A DNA stretch of 36,748 bases from Anaerolineales bacterium UBA5797 (GTDB lineage: Bacteria; Chloroflexota; Anaerolineae; Anaerolineales; Villigracilaceae): assembly GCA_002418205.1 (NCBI GenBank), contig DIDP01000024.1:1-36748 (forward strand), in the 5' to 3' direction. Position 1 is the first letter of the stretch. Each line of letters starts with the position of its first letter. The position numbers and the translations under genes were made by a program. The notes under the pieces were generated by a model. The model searched no databases, was not told the DNA's origin, and saw only the letters and a list, made by a program, of their open reading frames with translations. This document shows, in pieces, positions 23,373 through 31,081 of the stretch.

Positions 23373-24962
23373 CTATTTCAAAGCCTGTCGTCGGCGGCCC
23401 CAAAATGCAAAGACCATCAGCAACAGGGTGATCGAGAGATGGAGCAGGGATATTCCCTGCTGGCGCGCGGCAGGCACGCGTCCCATGAAGTCAAGAACGG
23501 GAATGCTGTACATGGAGGTGATGTACCACAGGAAGAGGTAACCGCCTTCAAAGAGTTTACTGTCGTTACTCCAACAGCCGAGCGCCATGGCAAACGAGGG
23601 GACGAAGACGATTCCAGTAATGAGTCCGCCAAGAGATGACCATTGACCTGCCAGCGTGAGGCGCAGCAGCAAGGGGCTGGTAAGGGTGAATGCGACGAAG
23701 ACGCCAATCAGCAGGGTGACGGGAAATTGGCGGGTCAATGGATAAGGCGCGGAGAAGACGAGTTGTTCGGCGCGATGTTTCATTTCGCGCGCGCCAAGGT
23801 TCGACCAGATCGTCAGAGGCAGGATGAAGGCAAACGGCAGGATGTACATTTGAGCGACATCGAGCGGGGTCAATGCCAGGGTGATGAACAAACCAATCGC
23901 GCAGAGGAACCAGAACCAACTTCTGCCGTTGAAAACGAGTCTCAGTTCGGCGGCGAATAAATGTATCAGCAGGGTAAATGATGAATGACGAGAAGCAGGC
24001 GCGAGCGGAGAAAGACGCGTCGCCTGGCGCGGCAGAGTCGAAGTTGGGATGTTGGACTCGGTCTGCAGCGCGGGAGTCCGTTTTAGGGAGAAATTCCACA
24101 AAAAAGTTTTGTCGGATTTGGCAGGATCGAAGCGATGGAAGAACCACGCGGCGAGCAGGGCAATTAACAGTGCAACGATGATGACAGCAAAGCGTGAGAG
24201 GAGGATGGAAGGAAGCCACGCGACGCCGTCATAGGTGAACGCGGGGAGATTAGCGAGCGGAGACATGCCCGCGTCGATCTGGCGGACAGGGTTGCAGTCG
24301 TTGAACTGTGCGGCGCAGGCTTGATAGATGCTGGGGTAGAGGATGGAATTGCCCGGCAGATCGAGGGAGAGCGTGAGGATGGGATAGGCGATGAAGAAAA
24401 AGAGCACGTTGCCGATGCCGCCGCGCAAAAAAGGGATGCAATCGAAAAGTACGGCGACGGCGGCGATGACGGTGAGAGCAGGCAGGAGGACGATGAGGAG
24501 AGGCAGGGCGAGCTGCCAGAGGTTGATGCGTGTATCTTCTGCACGGAGGAGTTGCAGGAGAGCGGAGGCGGCGATGATGGCGAGAGTCATGGTGGACGCG
24601 ATGGCGACGTTGCCAAGCCATTTGCCAAGCATGTATTCGATTTTCATGATGGGTGTTGTTGCGATGATTTGACCAACGCCCGTGCGGCGGTCGCGTTCGA
24701 CGGAACCTTTGAGCAGATAGAACGAGAAGAGCAGGAAGAACTCGCCCATCAGCAGGGTCGTCATCGCGCCGATCCAGGCGGAGTTGTAGATGGCGCGGTA
24801 ACCGCCCAGGTTCAAACCTGCGATCTGAATCGCGTTGATTTCGGGAATGAAGAGGTACGTCAGGAAAATGGTGAAGAGCAGCAATCCGAGAAACCCGTAG
24901 CTGCGGAAGCGCTCGAGAAAGTCGGCGCGCATGAGGTGATAGAGGCTGCGGGGTGTGTTCAT
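23373..24962 (-). CDS. ABC-2 type exporter permease, large (paralogue A)
   Basis: A 529-residue polytopic permease related to the 20760-22379 product: SLYHLMRADFLERFRS at the N-terminus, KGSVERDRRTGVGQIIATTP, YMLGKWLGN, LRGGIGNVLFFFI, and a linker of about 50 residues rich in Pro/Ser/Thr before the second half. ATG 24962 overlaps the stop of the YIP1-like gene (ATGA) and aligns with the paralogue's N-terminus. The in-frame extension to 25145 is antisense-like and non-hydrophobic, so it is rejected. Confidence 0.82.
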   Translation of the reverse strand: MNTPRSLYHLMRADFLERFRSYGFLGLLLFTIFLTYLFIPEINAIQIAGLNLGGYRAIYNSAWIGAMTTLLMGEFFLLFSFYLLKGSVERDRRTGVGQIIATTPIMKIEYMLGKWLGNVAIASTMTLAIIAASALLQLLRAEDTRINLWQLALPLLIVLLPALTVIAAVAVLFDCIPFLRGGIGNVLFFFIAYPILTLSLDLPGNSILYPSIYQACAAQFNDCNPVRQIDAGMSPLANLPAFTYDGVAWLPSILLSRFAVIIVALLIALLAAWFFHRFDPAKSDKTFLWNFSLKRTPALQTESNIPTSTLPRQATRLSPLAPASRHSSFTLLIHLFAAELRLVFNGRSWFWFLCAIGLFITLALTPLDVAQMYILPFAFILPLTIWSNLGAREMKHRAEQLVFSAPYPLTRQFPVTLLIGVFVAFTLTSPLLLRLTLAGQWSSLGGLITGIVFVPSFAMALGCWSNDSKLFEGGYLFLWYITSMYSIPVLDFMGRVPAARQQGISLLHLSITLLLMVFAFWGRRRQALK

Positions 24963-25660
24963 CGCACAAAACTCCCCTCGATCCCGACAAACCACAGAAT
25001 GTAACTGAAAGTCATGATGATCGCCGCCGCCCACCATGGGATACGCTGGACGCGCTGGATGGCAATCGTCCCGAGAATGACAATCCACAGGCTCATGCCA
25101 ATGCTGTAGACGCCGATCACATACACCCAGACGATTGTTGACCACAGCGCGCCAAACTCACCGTTCATCGCCGCGGTGAAGGCATAGGGATGTCCCACAA
25201 TCAGGTTTGCGACAAAGCCAGCCAGGATCATATCGTTCAGAATCACCATGAACAACGCCGCGGGCGCCTGGGCAAATCCAATCGTGTTGACCATCTGCTC
25301 GAATGTGCCCTGCCCGCGCCAAAGTTTGCTGAACACTTGCGCCAATCCTGGAATGACCACAGGGCCCAGCACACCCAGCAGGGGAAAGATGATGAGAAAG
25401 AAAACCATTGTGAAATGTTCCGCACTAACGGGCATGCGACCGAAGAAGCCTACGTACGTCGGGTCGGGCAATTCGCGGCGCGTGCCGAGCCAGTCATAAC
25501 CAAGGGCAGTATAGATAAAATAGTTCAAATACTGAAGCGAGTAAACCAGGATGATCACCATCACCGCATAGCGGATGGACGTCAGTTGAGCAAGTTCATC
25601 GAAGGTCTTTTTCGGGTGAACGATGGTTCCCCAAATGTAGCCAAAGAATTTGCGTAACAT
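24959..25660 (-). CDS. YIP1-like integral membrane protein
   Basis: A 233-residue protein with a cytosolic N-terminal stretch (FFGYIWGTIVHPKKTFDEL, resembling the YIP1 family start) and five or six membrane helices, the first near residues 32-52. Bacterial YIP1-like proteins are of unknown function and often neighbour transporters. The stop overlaps the start of permease A and the gene follows the gluzincin gene by 27 nt. It is therefore embedded in the exporter operon and may be a membrane accessory of it. Confidence 0.7.
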   Translation of the reverse strand: MLRKFFGYIWGTIVHPKKTFDELAQLTSIRYAVMVIILVYSLQYLNYFIYTALGYDWLGTRRELPDPTYVGFFGRMPVSAEHFTMVFFLIIFPLLGVLGPVVIPGLAQVFSKLWRGQGTFEQMVNTIGFAQAPAALFMVILNDMILAGFVANLIVGHPYAFTAAMNGEFGALWSTIVWVYVIGVYSIGMSLWIVILGTIAIQRVQRIPWWAAAIIMTFSYILWFVGIEGSFVR

Positions 25661-25687
25661 GTTGACCTCTCAAAGACTCGCTTCAAT

Positions 25688-26455
25688 TCAGCGATACGTC
25701 TCGCGCAGATACTCGCGCCAGCCAGAGTCCAGTTCAGAGGTGGTGACGCCAAGGATCGATTCCGCTTCTGAGGGCGTCTTGATGATCGCAATGATCTTGT
25801 CGAAACCAAATTCCTCGATCATGTATTCGACCAGCGTGATGGAATATGGAAACCCTTTCACCTGCTCCCATTTATCCGGCACAAGATCGGTTGCGATGGA
25901 GGGGATTTTGTTCTGCGATACCAGTTGTGTCATGCGCGCCCGCCAATCGGGGATCATTTGTCGCGCTTCATATCCAGCCAAGCCTTCATTGAGCCAGATG
26001 GGAATCTCGTAGTTGTTCTCCTCCATGCTTCCATTGACGTAGTGGACCAGCGCATGAGTGAACTCATGCACGCCCGCGGTCAAAACTTCCTGTGTATCGA
26101 GCGTGCCGCCAGGGTTGAGCGGTGAGACGATCCAAGTGTCGATCCCCTGGGTTGTGCCGACGTGAGTCGCCGACGCGCCGCGCTGTCCGCTTGCCTGGTG
26201 GAACGTGTCAATGTCGCTGAAGATGTAGACCGAGAACTTTTCGGTCGCATCCACTTGAAGGTCTGTTGTAATACGGTCGTAATTCGCCTCCAGTTCTTTC
26301 TCCAGCAATGGAGCGGAATCCTCCGACCCTTTTGCGGCAAAGAATTTGAAGTGATCGCTCTCGTCAATAAGAGTCCATTCGATTTTAGGGGCGGAGCAGG
26401 AAATAAGAGCAACCACAGCCAAAACCAAACACACGCAGCAGATTATTCGTTTCAT
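25688..26455 (-). CDS. Gluzincin metallopeptidase-like lipoprotein (peptidase MA type)
   Basis: A 255-residue lipoprotein. The signal segment ends in a Leu-Ile-Ser-Cys lipobox (Cys20). The catalytic core has HEFTH at residues 130-134 and the third ligand Glu157 in WLNEGLAGYEA, the HEXXH...E arrangement of gluzincins and peptidase MA-like proteins. The preceding FSVYIFSDIDTF is also typical of that group. It should act outside the membrane on peptides or proteins; the substrate is unknown. First gene of the operon leading into the YIP1-like and ABC exporter genes. Confidence 0.8.
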   Translation of the reverse strand: MKRIICCVCLVLAVVALISCSAPKIEWTLIDESDHFKFFAAKGSEDSAPLLEKELEANYDRITTDLQVDATEKFSVYIFSDIDTFHQASGQRGASATHVGTTQGIDTWIVSPLNPGGTLDTQEVLTAGVHEFTHALVHYVNGSMEENNYEIPIWLNEGLAGYEARQMIPDWRARMTQLVSQNKIPSIATDLVPDKWEQVKGFPYSITLVEYMIEEFGFDKIIAIIKTPSEAESILGVTTSELDSGWREYLRETYR

Positions 26456-26491
26456 GTCGGTTCATTCCCTGCAATGGCGCAGTCTCGATAT

Positions 26492-26512
26492 GGACGACAA
26501 CGAACGTCGTCC
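26492..26512. repeat. Small hairpin GGACGAC/GTCGTCC
   Basis: Seven-base arms around AACGAAC in the 93-nt gap between the hydrolase and gluzincin genes. It resembles a short intergenic palindrome; there is no T-run, so it is a weak terminator candidate at best. Confidence 0.45.
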
Positions 26513-26548
26513 TACTCGACCACAACTGCTGTCAGAAAGATATATCGC

Positions 26549-27631
26549 TTATTTGGCAACCTGCTCGAACACCTCCCGAATGGCATCAATCACTGCTTGA
26601 GGCTTGTCGAATTGAATGTTATGTCCGGTGTCCTCGACGATGATCAGCTCCCCCCGCGTGGAGAGCGCCGCCAGATCCACCTGATTGCCATTGACGATAT
26701 CCGCCCATTGTTGCGCCAACTCCATGGATTGCAGTGTGGATGGGATCTGTACCATCAAGTCCTGCGCAGTCACTTTTCGCGTGAGCACAAGTAACGGCAA
26801 ATCGCCAAGGCTCTTCAACTCCCTGGGCTGGCTTTCATAAGCGATCATCATATCCACTTCACGCTTTATTGCCACGAAATAACCGTTGTGGTACATCTCT
26901 GCCAGCAGAAGCGCCTTGTCCTTCTCTGCAAACGGGAAATTGGCAATTGCTGGGTCATATAGCTTAAACGCCCGAGATAATCCAATGCGTTCAATGATCT
27001 GGTTTATCCGCAGGGCCGTAATTGTCAGTTTTATTGTTTGTGCCATTTCGGGCGATTCAGTAATTTCTGATGGAACCCGCCGGGACTGATTGTCGTGCAT
27101 CGAGTCCACAAACACCAATCCAACCACCTCGTCCGGGTATTGCGACGTAAAGGCGCGTATGAACACCCCGCCTAATGAATGCCCGACCATCAGGTAGGGT
27201 GGCTTTTCCCCGCCGTTCTCCAGCAGGCCATGCAGCATTTCTGCCGCAGGTCGTGGCGATAATTCTTCATCAACAGGCTCACTCCAGCCATAGCCTGCCC
27301 GATCATAGGAGCAAACGCGTGTGAATTTCGCCACATCATCCTGGACCAACGCCCAATGGGTGCTCCACCCCTGCGCGCCCGCTTCGAGCACTACGGTGGG
27401 ACTGCCGCTGCCCCGGCAGTCCAGTCTCATCTGGATGCCATTCACATCCACCATCTGGGCAAGGGGCTTGTATGTTTTTTCGTCTCTTGCGCTTGCGACT
27501 GCCTGATAAATTGCCCCAACTGCTATCACCACTAGAAACAAGATCGCCGCCCCCAACACTACCCGCCCCAGCCAATAAAGACATCCTCTTCTCTTCCCCT
27601 TCTTCTCCGCTGACACATTGACGCTAGACAT
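26549..27631 (-). CDS. Membrane-anchored alpha/beta hydrolase
   Basis: A 360-residue protein with a basic cytosolic N-terminus, one TM helix at about residues 24-46 and an extracytoplasmic alpha/beta hydrolase domain. The oxyanion region is in LEAGAQGWSTHW, CSYDRAGYGWS is the typical strand-4 loop, the nucleophile Ser152 is in GHSLGG, a candidate acid follows the LLVLTRK strand and the His is in EDTGHNI. The substrate is unknown. The start at 27631 gives the hydrophilic, Lys/Arg-rich head before the anchor. Codon and base use look more AT-rich than genes to the left. Confidence 0.82.
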   Translation of the reverse strand: MSSVNVSAEKKGKRRGCLYWLGRVVLGAAILFLVVIAVGAIYQAVASARDEKTYKPLAQMVDVNGIQMRLDCRGSGSPTVVLEAGAQGWSTHWALVQDDVAKFTRVCSYDRAGYGWSEPVDEELSPRPAAEMLHGLLENGGEKPPYLMVGHSLGGVFIRAFTSQYPDEVVGLVFVDSMHDNQSRRVPSEITESPEMAQTIKLTITALRINQIIERIGLSRAFKLYDPAIANFPFAEKDKALLLAEMYHNGYFVAIKREVDMMIAYESQPRELKSLGDLPLLVLTRKVTAQDLMVQIPSTLQSMELAQQWADIVNGNQVDLAALSTRGELIIVEDTGHNIQFDKPQAVIDAIREVFEQVAK

Positions 27632-27683
27632 CTCACACCTGCCTTTCCCGGATGACCGTGAGTCAAATTTCTATATTGATATC

Positions 27684-27700
27684 AGATGGCAAAGCCATCT
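27684..27700. repeat. Hairpin AGATGGC/GCCATCT
   Basis: A perfect 7-bp stem with AAA loop in the AT-rich 158-nt gap between the CPBP gene and the hydrolase gene. It lies in the upstream region of the hydrolase gene on the minus strand. No other structure stands out in this gap. Confidence 0.4.
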
Positions 27701-27789
27701 CAAATTCAAATAGACTTCTTATCGATTTTCGTAACAAACGCGGCGCGTGGAGCGAGCGTTCGCTAAATCCCATGAGTCAATCCCGTACA

Positions 27790-28605
27790 TCAAATACCAA
27801 GAAATGCAGAGGCTATCGCTTGCGGTAGTCCATGGATAAGTGTTGGCGCGACAATACTTCCAGTTTTCTCGCGCACAAAGCCGCCAGTAAAACCAGCAAA
27901 GAATGTCCAGAGACCCCACCACGGCGTCAACTGCCAATCACCCTTTATCGTCAGGCTGCCAAGGTTGAGGAAGTGCATAACTCCAAACAGTATGGATGTT
28001 ATGACAACCCCCCAACCCCAATGGACACCGAAGAATTGATAAGGTCTTCCCCACGCCTCATTCAACCTGGATTGGATGTATCCCCGAAAAAGAAGTTCTT
28101 CTCCCAGCCCAAGGAAAAAGAGATAGAAGAGAAACGCGGAAATGCCGTTCCCTATCGTCGCCTTCCCAGCCAGGCTGGAGAGATTTACGAGCAATAAAGC
28201 GCCGACCACCATGCCGCTTTCATTTCGCGTTGGTTTGCGCTTGAGCAGCCAGCCTAATGCAAAAAGCACGGCAATTTCGACGCCTACCATGATGAGCGCA
28301 CCGCCCCATTGGGTTTCATCAACAAACATAAACGGGACGCTGGCGAAAGCCACCGGCACAAAAGCAACCAACCCAATATCCAGATGGTAGCGGAAATTGC
28401 GCAAAGAAATACCGTAGGATGCCAGGTTTCTGCGGGTGACGACCAGCAGGAGCAGGGGAACGGCGCTCATCACAGCATATTCGAAGAAGGCACGATTCGT
28501 TGCCTGTCTCACCCATTCACCAACGGGTGAGAGTCCTGCCAACGCGACAAGAAACAAAGTGATACCGAAAACGGCCACAACTTCGATGACTGATTTTGCT
28601 TTCAT
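27790..28605 (-). CDS. CPBP family intramembrane glutamic protease (second)
   Basis: A 271-residue membrane protein with about seven to eight hydrophobic segments. The catalytic GEELLFRGYIQSRL holds the Glu-Glu-x3-Arg motif, the following helix has FGVMHF, and the final motif residues are in LIHGLPQA, where His replaces the more common Asn context. The protein is not closely similar to the CPBP protein at 4230-4952. It follows the 149-aa membrane protein gene by 25 nt and probably shares its promoter at 29151. The substrate is unknown. Confidence 0.83.
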   Translation of the reverse strand: MKAKSVIEVVAVFGITLFLVALAGLSPVGEWVRQATNRAFFEYAVMSAVPLLLLVVTRRNLASYGISLRNFRYHLDIGLVAFVPVAFASVPFMFVDETQWGGALIMVGVEIAVLFALGWLLKRKPTRNESGMVVGALLLVNLSSLAGKATIGNGISAFLFYLFFLGLGEELLFRGYIQSRLNEAWGRPYQFFGVHWGWGVVITSILFGVMHFLNLGSLTIKGDWQLTPWWGLWTFFAGFTGGFVREKTGSIVAPTLIHGLPQAIASAFLGI

Positions 28606-28630
28606 TTTGCTCCTTCAAATTCGGCAAAAC

Positions 28631-29080
28631 TTAATGAACAACTGTGGATTTTTGACCCGGCTTGAACAGATCACGCAACAGCAACACCCCGCCAATGTCG
28701 ATGGCGATCACTGTCACGATGTACAGGACCAGCGTCCCAAGCACGAGCATCCACTGCCAGCCGCCCATCGGAGTCGAGCCGTCCGCCAGCCCGGTGACCT
28801 CGGCGAGCGCCTGCATGCCAAAGAACAGGGCGGCGGCAATGGCCAGGGTCCAGCCGAACAGTTTCCAGCGCAGGTGTGAACGGACCGCAGCCCAAAGCAA
28901 CAGTCCCCCGCCAATGATGACGAGAAAGAACAGTTCCGCTGGCATGAGATAGTCAAAGCGGAAGACGCCGTCTGCGATGAATGAAATTGCGCCGAACAGA
29001 ATGGGAGCCAGAATGGGGAGCCAGACAAGCACTGTCCCCGCTATGGATAGAACCTTGGTGAGAGCGCCCTTGTTTTCCAT
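28631..29080 (-). CDS. Small multi-pass membrane protein, unknown function
   Basis: A 149-residue protein with four hydrophobic segments (about residues 10-34, 45-64, 72-92 and 106-134) and a basic C-terminal tail. No family recognised. The start is fixed by a strong AAAAGGAGGT 7 nt upstream. It is first gene of a probable operon with the CPBP protease, which suggests, without proof, a shared membrane process. Confidence 0.65.
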   Translation of the reverse strand: MENKGALTKVLSIAGTVLVWLPILAPILFGAISFIADGVFRFDYLMPAELFFLVIIGGGLLLWAAVRSHLRWKLFGWTLAIAAALFFGMQALAEVTGLADGSTPMGGWQWMLVLGTLVLYIVTVIAIDIGGVLLLRDLFKPGQKSTVVH

Positions 29081-29150
29081 GGGTTTTACCTCCTTTTCGA
29101 ACAGGCAAACCAGGATTCAGGCGACTTATGATCGTCTTTTCACCAATTTC

Positions 29151-29156
29151 ATTATA
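29151..29156 (-). promoter_or_regulatory. -10 box TATAAT upstream of membrane protein/CPBP operon
   Basis: A perfect TATAAT on the minus strand, preceded by GTTG. The leader to ATG 29080 is about 65 nt. A TTGACA sits 7 nt upstream of it, too close to serve as its -35. Confidence 0.5.
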
Positions 29157-29175
29157 CAACCGCTGTCAAGGTTTT

Positions 29176-29808
29176 TTACTTCCTCGACCCGGTCAGTGCG
29201 GTGGTGATCCCCAGGCCGATATACACCAATCCCGCGAAATAACGCCCACCTTTTTGAAAACCTTTGTTCCCCGCCAGCGTTCCGGCGAGCGAACTGGCCA
29301 ACAGGGAATACAGGCTGTCCGTGACGATCGCCATGCCCACAAAGACCGCGCCCAGCAACAAGTTCTGCCCGATGACATTCCCTTTGGCGGGGTCAACGAA
29401 CTGCGGCAGGAACGCAAAGAAGAACAATGCGGTCTTTGGGTTGAGGATGTTGACGGCGAATCCCTGCCAGTAAATGCGCGCAAGACTTTCCCGCCTGATG
29501 GTCCCCTCCACTTCCCCGTTATCCGATGCCAGCAGTTTGCGGATGCCAAGATAAATGAGATACGCCGCGCCGAGATACTTCACAACATCGAACGCCAGCG
29601 CGGACGACAACAGGATGGCGGAGAGTCCCAGCGCCGCGGCGACCGCCTGCAAAAAGTTGGCGGTCTCGATGGCAAGCACCGAGACGAGTCCCGCCAGGCG
29701 TCCCTGTGACGCGCTGCGCGCCGTGATATACAACACCGCCGGACCCGGGACCAGCAACAGCACCAGCGCGGCGCCCATGAACAGATAGAGTTGCGAGGGT
29801 TCGATCAA
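29176..29808 (-). CDS. LysE/RhtB family amino-acid exporter
   Basis: A 210-residue, six-TM translocator. The family hallmark VPGPAVLYITARSASQG is near residue 18, GAAYLIYLGIRKL lies in the third helix region, and FAVNILNPKTALFFFAFLPQFV follows. It likely exports an amino acid or derivative by proton antiport. The start is a TTG at 29808, one base after the moaA stop (TAG-G-TTG) with GGGGGATAGG ahead. This gives the normal family length, while the longer ATG frame runs antisense-like through moaA. Coupling to moaA is unexpected functionally. Confidence 0.85.
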   Translation of the reverse strand: MIEPSQLYLFMGAALVLLLVPGPAVLYITARSASQGRLAGLVSVLAIETANFLQAVAAALGLSAILLSSALAFDVVKYLGAAYLIYLGIRKLLASDNGEVEGTIRRESLARIYWQGFAVNILNPKTALFFFAFLPQFVDPAKGNVIGQNLLLGAVFVGMAIVTDSLYSLLASSLAGTLAGNKGFQKGGRYFAGLVYIGLGITTALTGSRK

Positions 29809-29809
29809 C

Positions 29810-30814
29810 CTATCCCCCGATGTGCGACATCTCCACCTTGGGCAGATCGACCGTGTTTTCCGAGCGCAGTTCGGAATAGCGGTCACTGCGCCTGCCCCAG
29901 AGATGTGTGATCTTCTTCGAGATTTCCTCATCCGTCGCGCCGCCGCGCACCAGACTCTTGAGGTCGTGTCCCTTGACCGCGAACAGACAGGTGTAAAGCT
30001 TGCCCTCCGCGGATAAACGCGCCCGGTTGCAATCGCGGCAGAAGGGTTGGGTCACCGAGGCGATCACGCCGATCTCGCCGCTGCCGTCCCTGTAACGCCA
30101 GCGCTCCGCCACTTCGCCGCGATAGTTCGGGTCGAGCGGCTCGAGCGGCATCTCGGCATCGATCATCTTCACGATCTCCTTCGCCGAGACGACTTCATTC
30201 GTGCGCCAGCCGTTGGTATGCCCCACATCCATGTATTCGATGAAGCGCAGGATGTAGCCCTTTTCGCGGAAGTAACGCGCCATCGGCAGGACGCTCTTTT
30301 CATTGACGCCGCGTTTGACCACCATGTTGACCTTGATCGGTCCCATCCCGGCCGCCGCGGCGGCATCCATCCCTTCGATCACCTTTTCCACCGGGAAGTC
30401 CACATCGTTCATGGACTTGAACACTTCATTATCGAGCGAATCGAGACTTACGCTCACGCGCTTCAAGCCCGCCTCTTTCAACGCCTGTGCCTGCCGCGCC
30501 AAAAGCGACCCGTTGGTGGTCATCGTCAGGTCGAGGTCGGGGATCTTCGAAAGCATGCCGATCAGCAGGTGCAGGTCCTTGCGCACCAACGGTTCGCCGC
30601 CGGTGATGCGAATCTTCTGGACGCCGTGCTCGACGAATATGCGCGCCAGGCGCGCGGTCTCCTCGAAGGTCAACACCTCCGAGTGAGGCAGGTACGGGTA
30701 ATCAGACCCGAAGATCTCCTTCGGCATGCAATACACACAGCGGAAGTTGCACCGGTCTGTGACGGAGATGCGCAGGTCGCGCAGGGGGCGGTTGAGGGTG
30801 TCGGTCAGGGTCAT
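29810..30814 (-). CDS. moaA: GTP 3',8-cyclase MoaA (molybdenum cofactor synthesis)
   Basis: A 334-residue radical SAM enzyme that turns GTP into the 3',8-cyclo intermediate of molybdopterin. The N-terminal FeS site is CNFRCVYC (Cys22, Cys26, Cys29). TGGEPLVR follows, the second cluster site is in FCRDCNRARLSAEG, with TCLF downstream, and the C-terminal Gly-Gly required for catalysis is intact. ATG 30814 gives the standard N-terminus. An upstream ATG at 30916 would add a Pro-rich stretch that overlaps a structured leader and is not favoured. Other Moco genes are not in the window. Confidence 0.94.
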   Translation of the reverse strand: MTLTDTLNRPLRDLRISVTDRCNFRCVYCMPKEIFGSDYPYLPHSEVLTFEETARLARIFVEHGVQKIRITGGEPLVRKDLHLLIGMLSKIPDLDLTMTTNGSLLARQAQALKEAGLKRVSVSLDSLDNEVFKSMNDVDFPVEKVIEGMDAAAAAGMGPIKVNMVVKRGVNEKSVLPMARYFREKGYILRFIEYMDVGHTNGWRTNEVVSAKEIVKMIDAEMPLEPLDPNYRGEVAERWRYRDGSGEIGVIASVTQPFCRDCNRARLSAEGKLYTCLFAVKGHDLKSLVRGGATDEEISKKITHLWGRRSDRYSELRSENTVDLPKVEMSHIGG

Positions 30815-30828
30815 GGCAGGTGGTTTTC

Positions 30829-30921
30829 TCCGGCGGTTTGTTGGAGGAGGCGCGGGCTTGGACAAGGCAAATCGAACCGGACCAGCCCCGGGCGGAGGAG
30901 GAGGCGGGTTGTCCATCCGGA
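30829..30921 (-). promoter_or_regulatory. Structured moaA leader, candidate riboswitch-like region
   Basis: The minus-strand moaA leader is about 135 nt and GC-rich. Nested pairings are visible: TCCGG/CCGGA (30921-30917 with 30833-30829) encloses TGGACAA/TTGTCCA (30915-30909 with 30865-30859), around an inner C/G-rich region. moaA leaders often carry the Moco RNA motif. I cannot confirm that motif by eye, so only a structured leader is claimed. Confidence 0.35.
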
Positions 30922-30957
30922 AAGGCTTTTCGATCCAATTATGTGCATGGTTTTGGC

Positions 30958-30963
30958 ATTATA
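30958..30963 (-). promoter_or_regulatory. -10 box TATAAT for moaA
   Basis: A perfect TATAAT on the minus strand (TTGTTATAATGCC). It would start a transcript at about 30951, leaving a leader of about 135 nt before moaA. The -35 is not obvious. Confidence 0.45.
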
Positions 30964-30993
30964 ACAATAGTATATGAAGTCTGGATGAGCCGA

Positions 30994-31022
30994 TTGACTA
31001 GCACTTTCAGCCATGCTATCAT
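30994..31022 (+). promoter_or_regulatory. Promoter of PIN/TRAM gene
   Basis: TTGACT at 30994-30999, a 17-nt spacer and TATCAT at 31017-31022. The start point is near 31029 and the leader about 53 nt. It is divergent from the moaA promoter. Confidence 0.7.
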
Positions 31023-31081
31023 ACGTACATTATTCTTTATTTCATCATTCCATTATTTTGCACATTACAAAGGAGTTATTT

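Noticed and set aside
24963..25145. N-terminal extension of permease A
   Set aside because: Overlaps the YIP1-like gene and is non-hydrophobic; ATG 24962 aligns with the paralogue's start and has an ATGA junction.
30815..30916. 34-residue Pro-rich N-terminal extension of MoaA
   Set aside because: MoaA normally starts at the ATG near DTLNRPLRDLRISVTDRC; the extension has no ribosome site and overlaps nested leader hairpins.
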